64,000 nt of DNA from Cyrtodaria siliqua (GCA_037043455.1 JAWPHD010010328.1:30816-94815), one strand, 5' to 3'. Shown: positions 1-12,059, counted from the stretch's first letter. Notes: generated by a model not told the origin, from the letters alone. Numbers and translations: made by a program.

Positions 1-819
1 CGATTTATTACGGATAAACGAACGGATATATATATATATATTTGTTTTAATTGCCGAGACACGTCACTGTCGCAGTTTCACATACTGTCAAACGAAGGTA
101 TTTTTTGTTATTCAGTTCGGTTTTATAAAGCTAAAACAAAGTCACTGTATATAATACAGAATTGTCTTTCAACTCGTCTTTGAAATAGCCAGCTATTTTA
201 AATACTTTTCCCATAACAGATAAATTAACAACGATATGTATACTAGGTTTTCTTAGATTGGATATGTATGGGTAGTAAGTGTCTTATACTGCCGGTGTGT
301 GGGTAGTAAGTGCAAACGTATGACTCATTAGTCACTATCTATTGTCAGCCGTATACCTAGGGTAAAATAGATAATCCCACCCAGTGACATATATGTACTA
401 CTTACAGTTTGCTAATCATCAACCTGTTACGCCTTATTGCTGAACCCAGGTGAAGGGTATTTATGGTTTCTTGTATATGGTTTAAGTATGGTTTTGTTGG
501 TTGAGTATGTACTCGAGGGGGTTTAGATAAATACTTATTGTAGATTGTAATTGTCTAACCTGATAACTATATCGTTTATGACACCTAGTTGCCATTAATC
601 AGAGAGTAAGATGTAATCGAGGTTCTTGGCAAACTAGGTGTGACCTGCTTGGTCACCAATAGCCTACCAAAGAATCACAGAAAATCAGCCAGGGAAGTTT
701 TTTGTTGAGACATTTAGGCAGAAAGCAAATCACTTGGAAACCCCATTAAAGACACAACAAACAGATAAGGCCAAAAATCAGAGAAGAAAGAGGAACCAAG
801 AGCTGCACAGAACCTAAAA
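1..819. other. AT-rich sequence, no gene recognised
   Basis: I see no coding pattern here. There is a short AT dinucleotide run near 31-42, and the 12-mer gggtagtaagtg occurs twice 31 bp apart (270-281 and 301-312). From about 700 the sequence becomes purine rich and may already belong to the decayed nuclease gene that follows. Confidence 0.6.
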
Positions 820-1722
820 AAGCAAAATTAGAGTATGGACAGTCAGTTTTAATAGATACCAAAGATGTTGGCGTGGAAAAACGTGCACATATTTCTGATC
901 AATTTTACACAAAAGTGGATGAAAAATCTTCTGGCGGCATTAAACAAGTTGAAGAAGATACTAAGGAGCAACATCGTTCACAGAAATGAGCTAGAGAAAG
1001 AAAAATAAGGCTGACATCATCCAATTTTGGAAAAGTGATTAAAAGGCAAAACAACAATACATCAACAGCACTAGTGAAGAATATGCTGTATACTAACCTT
1101 AAAAAAAATCTTCACGATCAGGGGCCTTGAACAAGAATCAAACACGATTTATGAACATACAAATGCGAAAACAGAAGTTGAAAAAGAAGTTGAAAAAATG
1201 GGTATGATTATTTGTGAAGTAAAACCATTCCTAGCTACATCTACAGACGGTCGATTGATAGAAATAAATGGTGATATAGGACTGCTGGAGATAAAAATAG
1301 TGCTTCAAACAATAGATTGTCCTTTAAAGAGGCAAGTGGAAGCATCCCTGGATTCTGTTTGAAATTGACAATGGCAAATAATCTCATTTTAAAAGAAACA
1401 AACCCCTTTTATCTGTCAGTGTCAAGGGCAGCTGAATATTTCAATATGATTGGCTAGATTTTATGGTTAGAAGGGCAGAACCTTATGATATACACATTCA
1501 ACGAATACATTGAGATGAGCAATCGTGGGAAAGTATGGTTCCAAAATTAGAAGCATTTTACAGGAAATTTGTTCTTCCTGAGCTTGCTTTACCAAGACAT
1601 GGCAAAGTTACTGGCATCATGAAACCTGCTTCTCCATGGGTAAGACTATATGGTTTTTTGGCGCAATCAGGGGTAGAAATTATATTGTTTACCCCAAAGT
1701 GGCAAGTGGAAATATTTTGAAC
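820..1722 (+). pseudogene. Decayed YqaJ-type nuclease/recombinase gene
   Basis: Reading through several stops and frame changes gives pieces that match the YqaJ viral-recombinase family, a PD-(D/E)XK exonuclease fold found in phages and in many mobile-element genes of molluscs. Visible pieces in order are RLTSSNFGKV (about 1006-1037), GLEQES (about 1123), PFLATSTDG followed by LLEIK (about 1225-1300, the likely catalytic D and E-x-K), and a C-terminal MVPKLEAFYRKFVLPELALP segment (1535-1594). Stops occur near 985 and 1360, and frame changes near 1310-1340, 1400-1460 and 1530. No start codon or intron can be assigned with confidence. The nuclease assignment rests on motif order alone. The gene is not functional and is probably a relic of a mobile element or of an element-associated gene. 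Confidence 0.6.
1034..1099 (+). repeat. Segment duplicated at 2273-2368
   Basis: A stretch of about 66 bp from aagtgattaaaaggcaaaac to tgctgtatactaacc is repeated 1.24 kb downstream. It lies inside the YqaJ-like pseudogene (the SNFGKVIKRQNN region), so the downstream copy is a fragment of the same gene. Confidence 0.85.
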
Positions 1723-2272
1723 TGGCAAAAATGTTATTTTAAACTACAAAAGTTGTACAAATGAAGCTTATGGCTGTACCCAGGGGTTCTTATCAATCCA
1801 TTTCCATACAAACACTATCTGTAATTATGAAGAAACCAAGATTATTTGGAAAGAAATTAAAAAAAACTCCCCATTTATATAGTTTTTAATCATGATATGC
1901 ATTTTTTTCTAAATATTTTGAAAGCTGTTTATATCTAATAAATATTATGCATATTACATATATATCTTTACGGTTTGTTGAGGGGTGAGTGAATAAATGT
2001 ATTACTATATATTTGGTGATCGAAATTTAAGAAAAGAAAATAGTTTTGCAACTTTACCTTATGTCATACAAACTGTTCAATCTAATAATCAATTGCATTT
2101 GTTCTTTCAACTCTGTGTGCATCAAAATCGTGTCGTTGGTTTTCCTAACTACTAACATATAGAGTAAAAGAAATCAATGAGCTACAGTGAATGTTTTCAG
2201 TGTTGTACAGAAAATACATGTAGCTAGTCAACATAGTTGTGATGTCATCATATAGACATACAACATCGTGTT
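1723..2272. other. AT-rich spacer, no gene recognised
   Basis: The segment lies between the YqaJ relic and its downstream duplicated fragment. I see no open reading frame of note, no tandem repeat and no terminal repeat. Confidence 0.6.
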
Positions 2273-2368
2273 AAGTGATTAAAAGGCAAAACAACAATAC
2301 ATCAACAGCACTAGTGAAGAACAACAATACTTCAACAGCACTAGTGAAGAATATGCTGTATACTAACC
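2273..2368 (+). repeat. Duplicated YqaJ fragment with internal tandem duplication
   Basis: This repeats 1034-1099, but the piece acaacaatac(a/t)tcaacagc plus actagtgaaga is present twice in tandem. It ends exactly where the Penelope-like copy 1 sequence becomes recognisable, so it marks the 5' junction of that insertion. Confidence 0.8.
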
Positions 2369-3479
2369 AAGTAATCCTAAAAAGTTAAAAAATTACTTGT
2401 ACCAACACATTCGTCAGTCAGGTCATAATTTTAATAACGTAACTGTTCAACCGGTTGAATATATATTTTTTGATTATGATGCTACTAAAAGCTTTAAAAT
2501 AAAAGTTAGACATATTGCAGAACTTAAGTGGATGAAAAACGTACAGACACCTTATCCACTCGGCCTTAATGACAATATTTATCAAGAAGGAAATATTTCT
2601 AAAGATCCTAATATTGACATTTTTTCTATATTTTCTATCCGAAAGCGTAAAGCTAGGTCTCATGGTCTTAGGCGTAATAGTAACATCAAACGTAAATCGC
2701 GTGTAATTATTTCTGTCGCTGATTTACATACCATTTTTAAACAGTCTGGAAAGCACTCTATGCTTTCGCGGCTTACCTCTTTGTCCATTTCATCACTAAA
2801 GTTGATCGACGAGGAAGCCGACAAAATTTTCATTCGTACAGATCCCTTGTATAACACTGCTTCCATAGTTCAAAGTTATACACATGTTCTCCGACCCCAT
2901 ATTGACAAGGAGTCTGATCACGTCAGGCATTTTCTAAAACTACTATATATTAACAAAGGTATTGATTTCATTGACATGCCTAGTATTTTTCGAGATACTC
3001 ATGTAGTTGATTCTATCCCAAAATATTTCAAAAATTCTGAAAGTCCTGTAATTTGTTATAAGTATAAAAAGCCTATAAGAAATATTATTTTCAACTACAA
3101 CAAAATAGTTTCTGACCTTGATATAGTACATAATACTCCTAAGGAATGTGAATGCAACACATCAACATTTTGCTATGCTCCAGCAGGTCATGTTATCACT
3201 GGTAATTTTGATATTATTGATAAACGTATTCGGCATTTGTTTTCGAAAGGTCCTAAATATAGATTACCTTCAACTATTGATTTTAATGCCTGTCGTGCCC
3301 AGATCGCCCACTCCATTGAAGATTTTAGTATCAAATGGTGTCGTAGAGAACATGCGGACCCAAACTCACTTTCTACTTGGAAAAAGTCAATTCTGAAAAT
3401 TATAGATACACGTATTAACTTTTATAATGCTTACCCCTTTTACTTCCTTCGAGACCTAGGTTTTCCTTTCGTAATTTAA
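2369..3479 (+). pseudogene. GIY-YIG C-terminal part and linker of Penelope-like ORF
   Basis: The frame is open from the element junction through 3479. Its first part has the pattern H-x3-SGHNF ... R-x3-EL-x-WM ... TPYPLGLND, which matches the C-terminal half of GIY-YIG endonucleases of Penelope-like elements (an E-x2-W motif followed by P-x-GLN). A basic linker follows (RKRKARSHGLRR). Then comes a Cys motif, KECECNTSTFC, with PAGHVITGNFDI and KGPKYRLPS, a conserved pre-reverse-transcriptase block of this family. The frame ends near 3470-3479, where the sequence continues homologous to the other copies in a shifted frame. The first methionine is not a genuine start, because the element is truncated here. 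Confidence 0.65.
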
Positions 3480-5053
3480 AATCGGGAATTCAGGAATTTC
3501 ATAATAAATTTGTTTTAGTTCCTGCAGATAAAGCAGCTAATAATGTAATTATTGTTTGACGCCTACATTACGTCAATGTTTTATCTCTGGAACTCGGCAG
3601 CACCAATTCGTATACTCTAGTTAATTCTACCGAGGATGATGTTGTTTCCGCACATATCACTCGGTGCACTACTTTCAAGGCTGGTGTAAACGATAAGCTA
3701 AATAAACTGCCTACCATGAACTGGATTCCTAAATTACATAAAAATCCATATAAGGCTCGCTTTATTTCGAATTCTAGTGCCTGCACCACAACAAACATCT
3801 CCAAACTTTTAACTTCTTGTCTTACTGCCGTTAAAGATCACGTTAAACTGTATTGTGATAAAACTTATGAAAACTCTGGGATTAATTTATTTTGGTCTAT
3901 AAAAAATTCAGGAGACGTTCTTGATATTACAATGTTCAAGAAAGGTCAAGTTTCATCAATAAGCACTTATGACTTCTCTACACTATATACAACCTTACCA
4001 CATCACCTTATTAAAGACAAGCTAATTTCTCTTATTCAAAACACATTTGCTAGAGAAAATACTACATTTTTGGCATGTAATAATATAAAAGCGTTTTTTA
4101 CTAACGGCAGTTTTGACAATTATACTATGTGGACTTGCTATGAAGTTTGTGAAGCACTCATCTTCCTATTAGATAATATTTTCGTCAGGTATGGAACCAC
4201 CGTTTATAGACAAATTGTTGGTATCCCTATGGGTACGGACTGTGCACCACTTGTAGCAGATTTGTTCTTATTTTGCTATGAAAGGGATTTCATGTTGAGT
4301 CTTTCACCAGATACCCAGGCAGATGTTATTGAAGCCTTTAATGATACCTCTCGGTATCTGGATGACATATTGAACATTGACAACCCTTTCTTTCCAACTA
4401 TGGTTAATTATATTTATCCTAAAGAAATTCAGCTTAACAAAGCTAATATATCTGATAATAACGCTTCTTTTCTTGATTTAGATCTCTCGATTGAAAATGG
4501 TAAAATAATTAGCAAAATCTATGACAAGAGAGATGATTTTAATTTTGACATTGTTAATTATCCTCACTTGGATGGGGATGTTCCCCGAGCAACTTCTTAT
4601 GGGGTATATTTGTCTCAACTTATTCGTTTTTCTAGAGCTTGTACTCGAGTTGAGGACTTCAATATTCGTAATCTTTGTATAACTAAAAAGTTACTCAATC
4701 AGGGTTACCGTTACCATAAACTTCGTAAAACCTTTGCAAAATTTTATTATCGTAACCCTGATCTTCTTTCCAAATATAAAAGTAATTTAAGGACTCTTCT
4801 GCGACGAGGACTATCACAACCTGACTTATATGGTGATGTGATTTATAAACTTCGTAAGATTCTAGGTCATGATCACTTTCATACTATCTTTGTTAAACTT
4901 GTTAAAAAGTTTATCAAAAGAGGTTATGACCATATCATTTTGCAACGTACTGCATGCTTGGTGGTGGACCCTTTTACAGTTCGCCACTATGTTTTCCTCT
5001 TTAATTGTACGATGACCAGACAGGCTGTGGACCCTATGATGACGCCTACCTAA
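3480..5053 (+). pseudogene. Reverse transcriptase region of Penelope-like copy 1
   Basis: Reverse-transcriptase motifs appear in order: WIPKLHKNPYKAR (about 3719-3760), the motif A aspartate in TYDFSTLYTTLPH (about 3964), motif B GIPMGTDCAPLVADLFL (about 4220), and motif C RYLDDIL (about 4350) with both catalytic aspartates. A thumb/C-terminal region follows, ending in DPMMTPT and a stop at 5053. The frame is open upstream of the first ATG (3716) back to an in-frame TGA at 3557-3559 and the frameshift near 3470. Those two lesions separate it from the endonuclease part. The enzyme would copy element RNA into DNA at a nicked target. The catalytic core is intact in sequence, but as a whole ORF it is broken. 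Confidence 0.75.
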
Positions 5054-5562
5054 AGCCCATTGGGACGGTGGCGTTTGATGTTTGTCCATGATCTTTCTTG
5101 TCGTCCCCTTAATGGTTTATTCTCTTACTGCTCTGGCTTCTGCAAAGTCATTGAGTACCTTCATTGTGGCTTTCTAGGCTATTGTTTTTTTTGTATTATA
5201 TTTACACGAGCAGATTTGTGTTTTACTTATATTGCCTATTGATGCTGCCTTGTTGGTTAGAGATTAGATCATGGCGGGGATTTCTTTATTTACACTGTCC
5301 TGTTTTAATGGGATGACAGTAGGGTAAGTGTGAGGTTTGGTGCACCCTAGAACCGGTTTAAACCCCCAGTGGCCTACTTTGCCACTGACCGTTCCAAGGC
5401 GGTAGCCCTATTGTCAACCCTTTTTGTGTTTGTGATGTCGTTTGCATTTATTATTGCTTTTGCCTTCTTGTTTGTCTGTTTGCGTGTCTGTTTCTGTGTT
5501 TTGTGGTTTACTGTCCTCCTTGAATGCTACTTTCCCTGTCCGATCTTTTTATATTTCTTATA
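5054..5562 (+). repeat. Penelope-like 3' untranslated tail (reference copy)
   Basis: The tail runs from the stop codon to ctttttatatttc. Recognisable landmarks are gatgacagtagggtaagtg (5311-5329), the core gaccgttccaaggcggtag (5387-5405) and ttgaatgctactttccctg (5520-5538). The same tail, complete or partial, recurs at about ten places in the window on both strands. That identifies it as the element's 3' end and not as a separate family. Short open frames inside it are not conserved between copies. Confidence 0.75.
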
Positions 5563-6519
5563 CATGTAGGTTGCATCAATTTTCATGTTCAGCACAGTCA
5601 ATGTTATTCCACTCAATTAATAAATTCAATATTAAACAGGCACTCATGTTCATGTAAGATCCTCTGCCGAACATTATTAATTGCCTTTAGTTGTCTTATT
5701 TGTAGCCAGGTGATGCTCCTGTTGCCAGAGCAGTAACAAATCAAATCAACTGACATATCCATGTACATATGTGCCACAGCCCAGTTGTAGTACAGATACA
5801 CCACAGAAGCCTCAGCCGAGTTGCGATGCATATACACCCAAACGCCACAGAGCAGTTGTAGTAAAGATACAGCCCAAGCGGTAAAATACAAATAATATTA
5901 ATGCCATAAATGGAATTATTGTGCTTATACTGAATTCATTACCATGTCATTAACGTATGTACTCAGTCACTTTTTGAACTACTGTAACATACATGTAATG
6001 CAGCAAATGTGGAGGAAGGACACTACATTATAGAAATATTTCTTTTATGTCTTAATCCTAATTTAAATCAATTGTATCAAGTGTCTACATTAATGATGCT
6101 GTAAAAGGTAACTGACAATAGTAAATTTACTATGATAACGTTTGGTCAAATAACTAACCTGTGCCTTGGTGACATGAGGAACAATTCGGACTACTAAATA
6201 TGTGTATAAACTAAATAGAAAATAAATAAATAATATATAAATATTTATACATATGCATATTCATGAGTATGTCACACGTACAGTGGAACATACAGCGTAA
6301 ACCTCTTCCACATTCAGTTCCATTAACATTTTTTTTGAAATACATGCTTCTATTTCTGCTTAATGTACAGATTGACTTCTAAATATTGTAAACAACATTT
6401 TTATCCACCTACAATATAAATATGTAGTGAAATCAGAAAGAGAAATATAAAGTGTAACAAACAACACCTTTAAAGCATTTACTACAGCCATTCTAAAATA
6501 CCCCAAACTGTAACTAGAG
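5563..6519. other. Unassigned AT-rich sequence
   Basis: There is no recognisable coding sequence. A loose internal similarity (ccacag ... agttgtagta ... agatac) repeats near 5773-5800 and 5848-5875. The 92-residue reverse-strand open frame over this part shows no domain. Confidence 0.5.
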
Positions 6520-6850
6520 AGTCATCCACGACAGCAAACTTATTAGAAGAAGAATTTCACATGAATGGTGTATTGACGAAACTGGTAATCTAGTGAAATT
6601 CAGTTAAATGCCCTGATAATTAAAATATCTATCAATTTTTGAAAATCATACAGAAGGACCAACTAACATGGAGAAGTTAGAAACTCAACCATGAGAAGTG
6701 ATTGTCACCCGTCTATGCACTCCGTTTATTTTGCAGGTACTGTACTTGATGTGAAGAAGGGTAGAGATGGTGAACCCACAGCTGTATATGAAGTTCTTTA
6801 TGAACAGTAAGAAACAACATATGAAGTTTCAGATCTCAAACAGACTTGAG
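6520..6850 (+). pseudogene. Fragment of a split gene with a YEV-motif domain
   Basis: Two pieces read like neighbouring exons. The first (about 6519-6607) gives RRRISHEW ... DETGNLVKF. The second begins after a plausible acceptor, ttattttgcag (6727-6737), and gives GTVLDVKKGRDGEPTAVYEV, then LYEQ, a stop, and TYEVSDL. The combination H-x-W ... GTV ... YEV-x-Y ... YEV-x-DL resembles an uncharacterised domain that recurs in mollusc mobile-element genes. I cannot name it. The in-frame stop after LYEQ and lack of any other exon suggest a dead fragment. Confidence 0.35.
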
Positions 6851-8819
6851 CATTAATATTCATTGATTTATAGGTATATAGAATATGTACTTCGTTTATA
6901 ATACTGTCTATATGCCTTGCCAATGTCTGTCTGTAAACCAGATGGTCAGTAACCATATGGTCTGTTCAATTACATGTCACAAAATAAACTTGTCCAAACA
7001 ATAATTACACGGAATTACACTGAACTTTTAAAACATGATGAACACTGATGTATTGTCGCTTACTGCCCACCATACCAAGCACATGCACTACTTTATTGTG
7101 TTAAATGAAAGTCTGCATTTAATGCAAAAGTCTGTGAGAGTTGGTGATTTGAAATAAAAATTGCTAAGAACGTATGCAGTTTTAAAGGATTTTAATGGTG
7201 GTTGCATCTGCTTGGATGTTTGGACTTTATTATTCAGGTAAGTTTATAGAAATATCTGGAAAATATATAAGGAACGACGGTATCTAAAATAAGGTTCCTT
7301 TATGAAGAATAAATATCTTATTTTAAAATTATAATTTCCAATAGTATTATCGATTTCCTATCTTAGTTACGAGGAATTTTTATTCACTATCCTTGAAAGC
7401 ATAGATATTCATATGATGTACCCCACACGCTTGTTTTCCCATTTAGAAAAGTCACTAGTCCTTAATTTAACTTCAAATATAGCATATTTAGTGGTACCCT
7501 TCCATCAAAAGCACATGTAGCTGTATCAGTGTTGGGAATCAAGCAAAAATATATAAAATTAAAAAAATAAACTTTTTATTTTTTTTAAAAAACCCGAACA
7601 TGTTATTTGTTGAAAACAAACATGTTACTTTTTCCGCTATTGAAAACTTCTTGTTTTGATATGAATGATTCTGATATACATTTGAAATGTTTCTCTGTTT
7701 CATTGTTCCACAGTAATGTCGACCTCTTGAAAAATTGCGATTTTTCAAGCATTATGACTTGTTTTCGGTTTTCGATTTCGAGAACTACATTCATCTGCGG
7801 TTCCAACCTGTCAGGATTTGTGGATAATTCTCGGAATTTTCATTAATTATTTTTTATTATTATTATGTTTTTCTTTTTACTTTTTATTCTTTTTTAATTC
7901 TATATATTTTTGTTTAGTTTCCAACACTTTTACAGCTACAACTGACCAACAGTACACAATATTAAAGGCCCAACTGCCGTATAAAAGCCACTTTATGGAG
8001 CAAGGGCAGGTTTTTCAGATACGTTTATACAGGATTAAATCAGGGAGTCCTTTTTCAAAATATTGAAAACTCCACCTCAATTTTTTTTTATATTTGGTAC
8101 AGCAGTAAACTGATATTAAACAAAACCTTAATATTTGGTACAGTAGTACACTGATATTAAACAACTGTATTGGTACAAACATATTTGTGAAAAAGTATTT
8201 CTTATTCCTAGTTTCGTTATTTTTTTAATCCCAACTGACAAAAAAATATAGGGGAAGGAGACTGTGGGGTCATGAACTGAGAAATGTATACACGTGGTAG
8301 TGTTTACAGCAGACGACACTCAGTGTTATGGATTAGAGATAGGCAGTAGTTATATTCTATGTGAACTTCAGTACTGCCGCAGTACCATGAGATGGGGCAT
8401 TTGTTTCTGTGACTATTCATACGACATGTGTACATCTCTCACGGTTTGTCCGGCATCGGTATCGGTGATCAGCGCATGCCCAACAGTAAACAGTAGCTGT
8501 AATAAACGGCACTGTTTAGTTCCACGTTATAACGTAAAACAATTTAAAGATATGTACAGGTGTAGATAAAAAAGCCCACCTCCTGTATAAAGGACACAGT
8601 CGTTGATCCTCCCGCAGGACGTGTCGATATCGCCTGATAAGTTATGGGAGAGCTGTAGGTGGACACGTCCTGCTTATCCTGTGGTCGTAACGAGAATGAT
8701 CTCCTGAGCTGCTCACAGAGTTTATATACTGTAATAGACTGTTCCTGAAGGATTCCCCATTAAAACCGTTCAATGAGAACAGTCAACTCATTATAAATGA
8801 ATTTGCATAATTAATTTGC
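6851..8819. other. Unassigned sequence with a short tandem duplication
   Basis: I see no gene. At 8092-8163 the string tttggtacag(c/t)agtaacac-like followed by tgatattaaacaa is repeated about 44 bp apart. Poly-T and poly-A runs are frequent (for example 7560-7590 and 7850-7900). The open frames of 60-90 residues here show no domain. Confidence 0.5.
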
Positions 8820-9345
8820 ATACAAGATATACATGTTTACATCTATTCTGATTTTAACTGTTCTTCATGGCCAAATCAATAATAACCATGCACTGCAACA
8901 TGTACCTTTTGAGATACAGGTAACACAATTCATTTGCAACATCTACTTTCATATTAGTATATATTCCAAATGTAAATGAGCTCGAGTGTCCATGCCTATT
9001 TTTTAACATTTGGACACATTTGTTTGTCTCTGAATCTTGCCGATTCTGACAAAAGTCACTTTTTTATACCCAACAGTCAACTTTCTTGTCTTGGGCTATT
9101 TTTTAGAAATTTAAACCACTCGTTTTTGATTTAGAGCTACTTCAAAAATCCAGGGTAGAAATATGTTTTCTGACGTAACTTTTAACGAAGATCCCAAATG
9201 TGTTATCGGTTTTTCCTATGACTTCAACTTTTTGATTTAGAGGCACTTCAATTTCACCCCACCCCCCTATGAGGTAGCCCAATATGATTGATATACATTC
9301 TGATGTATCTTTTGACGGCGAATCTATAACTGTTATCGGTTTTGT
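8820..9345 (+). repeat. Direct duplication, copy 1
   Basis: This segment, starting at tacatgtttacatctattct and ending near ctgttatcggttttg, is repeated at 9596-10186 with insertions and substitutions. Shared landmarks are tggccaaatcaataataa, gatacaggtaacacaattca, ccgattctgacaaaagt and atgacttcaactttttgatt. Divergence and indels suggest an old duplication. Confidence 0.75.
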
Positions 9346-9595
9346 TACAGTCAGTGCTAATTGCTATCGGCATACCAGCAGCAACATCACATTAATTTCG
9401 GCTGATATTTCTTGATCAAACATGATACTCTTTGATTAAAATGTGAGTTTTATGAAACAATAGAAGTTGACGAGCTGGATAAAAAGCAGCAATTATACAG
9501 CAAGTCAAAATAACATATACATGTATGTTGACAAACATTACACAATAACCAAATTTAAGAGCAATTTCAATTTTTTAAATATTTTTTCCAAATCA
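9346..9595. other. Spacer between the two duplicated blocks
   Basis: No gene or repeat recognised. Confidence 0.5.
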
Positions 9596-10190
9596 AAAAT
9601 AAACATGTTTACATCTTTTCTAATTTTAGCTGTTCTTCAAGGCCAAATCAATAATAAACATGCAATTCAACATGTACACTTTGAGATACAAGTAACACAA
9701 TTCATTTGCAACATTTATTTTCATATCAGTATGTGTTCCAAATGTGAAAGAGTGTCCGTGCCTGATTTTTAACATATCGACACATTCTTGTACCCTGCAT
9801 CTAGCCGATTCTGACAAAAGTAACATTTTTTATATAGAGCCGCTCGCGAAGGTGAATTTTCTTGTTATTAAATTGGATATTTTTAGATATGGACGTGTTT
9901 TCCGGCGTAGTTTTCTACGTTGATCCTAAAATAACATAATTTTTAAATTGAAACAACATGTTTTTGAATTTAGAGCAACTTCAAAAATCTATACTTTTCA
10001 CACTGGGGTTTGCATGGTAGAAATATGTTTTCTGACGTAATTTTAAGGAGGATTCCAACTCTATTATCGTTTTTTTCCTATGACTTCAACTTTTTGATTT
10101 AGAGGAACTTTGAGGTAGCCCAATAGGAATGACATGTTTTCTGAGGTATTTTTTGACAGCGAATCTATAACTGTCATCGGTTTTGAGAAC
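9596..10190 (+). repeat. Direct duplication, copy 2
   Basis: This is the downstream copy of 8820-9345 in the same orientation. It is longer because of extra sequence around 9840-9960, where the tttagagc(c/a)(a/g)ct motif is itself present more than once. No coding sequence is preserved between the two copies. Confidence 0.75.
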
Positions 10191-10194
10191 TAAT

Positions 10195-10850
10195 CTGTAC
10201 AAAGTTAGTGTATTAAAACCTGTAAAGGGCCAAAACTCTGCCAAAAATCATCCAACAGGAACACAACGATGACATGCACAACTAGGCTTGATACTGATTA
10301 GCGTTGCCAAGTTCGATGAAATTCAGGCAGGGGGTTCAGCAGCACTAGTCCGGACAAGGTTTGTGTATTGAAACGTGTAACATCTTTCAACCGGAACACG
10401 GTGATGATATGCACAACTAGGCATTTTTTTAACTTTTAATTTGTTTTCTATTCCTAACAATGTTATTGTTGAGTTTTACATATATACACGCATCTAATGA
10501 ATATATTATCGTGTTATTATTATTTGTTTTTAAATGTACAATCTGAAAATATTATATGAAACCATATATGAAAGTATATTTATCATTAGAGTTTTAGCAT
10601 GTAGCTAGTAGGGTTAGGACTAATGATTGGATTTGATGCACTTCTAGGCTTGGTATTGATCATCCCTGCAACGTTTCTCTGAAATCCGGCCAGGGGTTCA
10701 GGAGAAGTAGTCCGGACAAAGATTGTGTAGTAAAACATTTTAAAGGACCATAACCCTGCCAATATTCTTTCAACCAGAACACGGTGATGATATGCTCAAC
10801 TATGTTGGTGCTGATCATCCTTGCCAAGTTTCATTGTTATTTCTGTCAGG
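10195..10850 (+). repeat. B-family 160-bp repeat, first block
   Basis: The B unit contains, in order, gggccataactccgcc, tcattcaaccggaacacgg, tgatatgcacaactaggct, tgatcatccctgccaag, ttcattgaaatccggcc and agtccggacaaagtttgtg. Two diverged units are present (anchors near 10226 and 10744), separated by unrelated AT-rich sequence at about 10425-10640. The unit is about 160 bp where tandem (see 12700-13390). Confidence 0.75.
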
Positions 10851-11790
10851 AGTCAGCAGACCGTAAAGATCGTATGAAAACTGGAGGCATCATAGTGTTG
10901 ACAAGACAAAATATAGCAAATTTCGTAAATTCAAAGACAATAACTCCGGTATGACTGGTTCGATCTGACTGGTTTTCAAAGTCGTCCGAGTTGCCATTGA
11001 TATTAATAATCTGGTAAAGTTTGTTAAAGATCGGATGAAAAATGGAGGCATCAGAATGTTGACAGGACAAAATATAATAAATTTTGTTCATTCAAGGGCA
11101 ATAACTCCGATGTCACTGGTCCGATCTGACTGATTTCCATACTCTTCCGAGCTTTCTTTGCTATTAATAATCTGATAAAGATTGGTAAAGTTCGGATGAA
11201 AATGGAGGCACCAAATTTTTTTCATTCAATGGCAATAACTCCGGCGTTACTAGTCCAATCTGGCTGGCTTTCAAACTCGACCGAACTTTAATTAATATTA
11301 AGAATCTTGTAAAGATTGGTAAAGATCGGATAACAATGGAGTGTTGACGACAAAATATAGCAATTTTCGTTAATTCCAGGGCAATAACTGTTACTGCTCC
11401 AATCTGGCTTTCTTTCAAAGCCTTCTGAGCTTTCATTGATATTAATAATCTGATAAAGTTATGTGAAGATCACCATTGTGTTGACAAGACAAAATATAGC
11501 AAATTTCGTTAATTAAATGGCAATGACTCCAGTGGTACTAGTCCGATATGGCTGGTGTTCAAACTCGTCCGAGCTTGTATTCATATAAATAATGTGGTAA
11601 AGGTTGGTAAAGATCGGATGAAAAATGGAGGCACCATAGTGTTGACAATACAAAATATATAAAATTTCGTTAATTCAAGGGCAATAACTCCAGTATTACT
11701 GGTCCGATCTGGCTGGTGTTTGAACTCGTCTGAGCTTTCATTAATATTAATAATCTGGTAAATTTTCGTAAATAACGGACTAATAAGAGG
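10850..11790 (+). repeat. A-family tandem repeat, about 6 units of 136-161 bp
   Basis: The A unit contains agatcggatgaaaaatggag, gtgttgacaagacaaaatat, caagggcaataactccggt, actggtccgatctg and gagctttcattgatattaa. Anchor positions of the ggcaataactcc motif are about 10932, 11091, 11227, 11376, 11515 and 11676. The block abuts a B unit at its left, as does the second A block at 15950. Open frames on the reverse strand follow the unit period and are not genes. Confidence 0.85.
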
Positions 11791-12059
11791 GCCAAAAAGG
11801 GTCTGTGGACGGTCTACTGGCTAACACGGCTATTATATCAAGGGTTGTCTTCATTAAATTCTCATCAGCACTTCTTTTAAAACATTACAAAAAAACCCCC
11901 ACAAAACAACAACACCCACAACAGAAAAATAAACCCTTGACCCATGTTAACAATTTAAACAAGGACACTAGTTATGGTCATTTAGGGACTAAAATTGTAT
12001 GAAATAGGTTTTCACCGCCTGTAAAGGTGTCCCTTTATGCAGGCTGTCAAAAGTTGTTT
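11791..12059. other. Unassigned, A/C-rich stretch
   Basis: A C- and A-rich run lies at about 11890-11935. No gene is recognised. Confidence 0.5.

Larger units (their letters stand above)
2369..5562 (+). mobile_element. Penelope-like retroelement copy 1 (Naiad-like order)
   Basis: This is the longest of three copies in the window. It begins with the C-terminal part of a GIY-YIG-like domain, continues into a reverse transcriptase and ends with a 3' untranslated tail of about 500 bp that finishes in ctttttatatttc. Known Penelope-like elements pair a reverse transcriptase with a GIY-YIG endonuclease. In the Naiad group, abundant in bivalves, the endonuclease precedes the reverse transcriptase, as here. 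The N-terminal half of the nuclease is missing, so the copy is 5'-truncated. One frameshift and one in-frame stop interrupt the coding sequence. No target duplication is clear. Confidence 0.75.

Noticed and set aside
5369..5736. Several overlapping hydrophobic open frames of 60-70 residues
   Set aside because: They lie in the Penelope 3' tail and are not preserved in the other tail copies.
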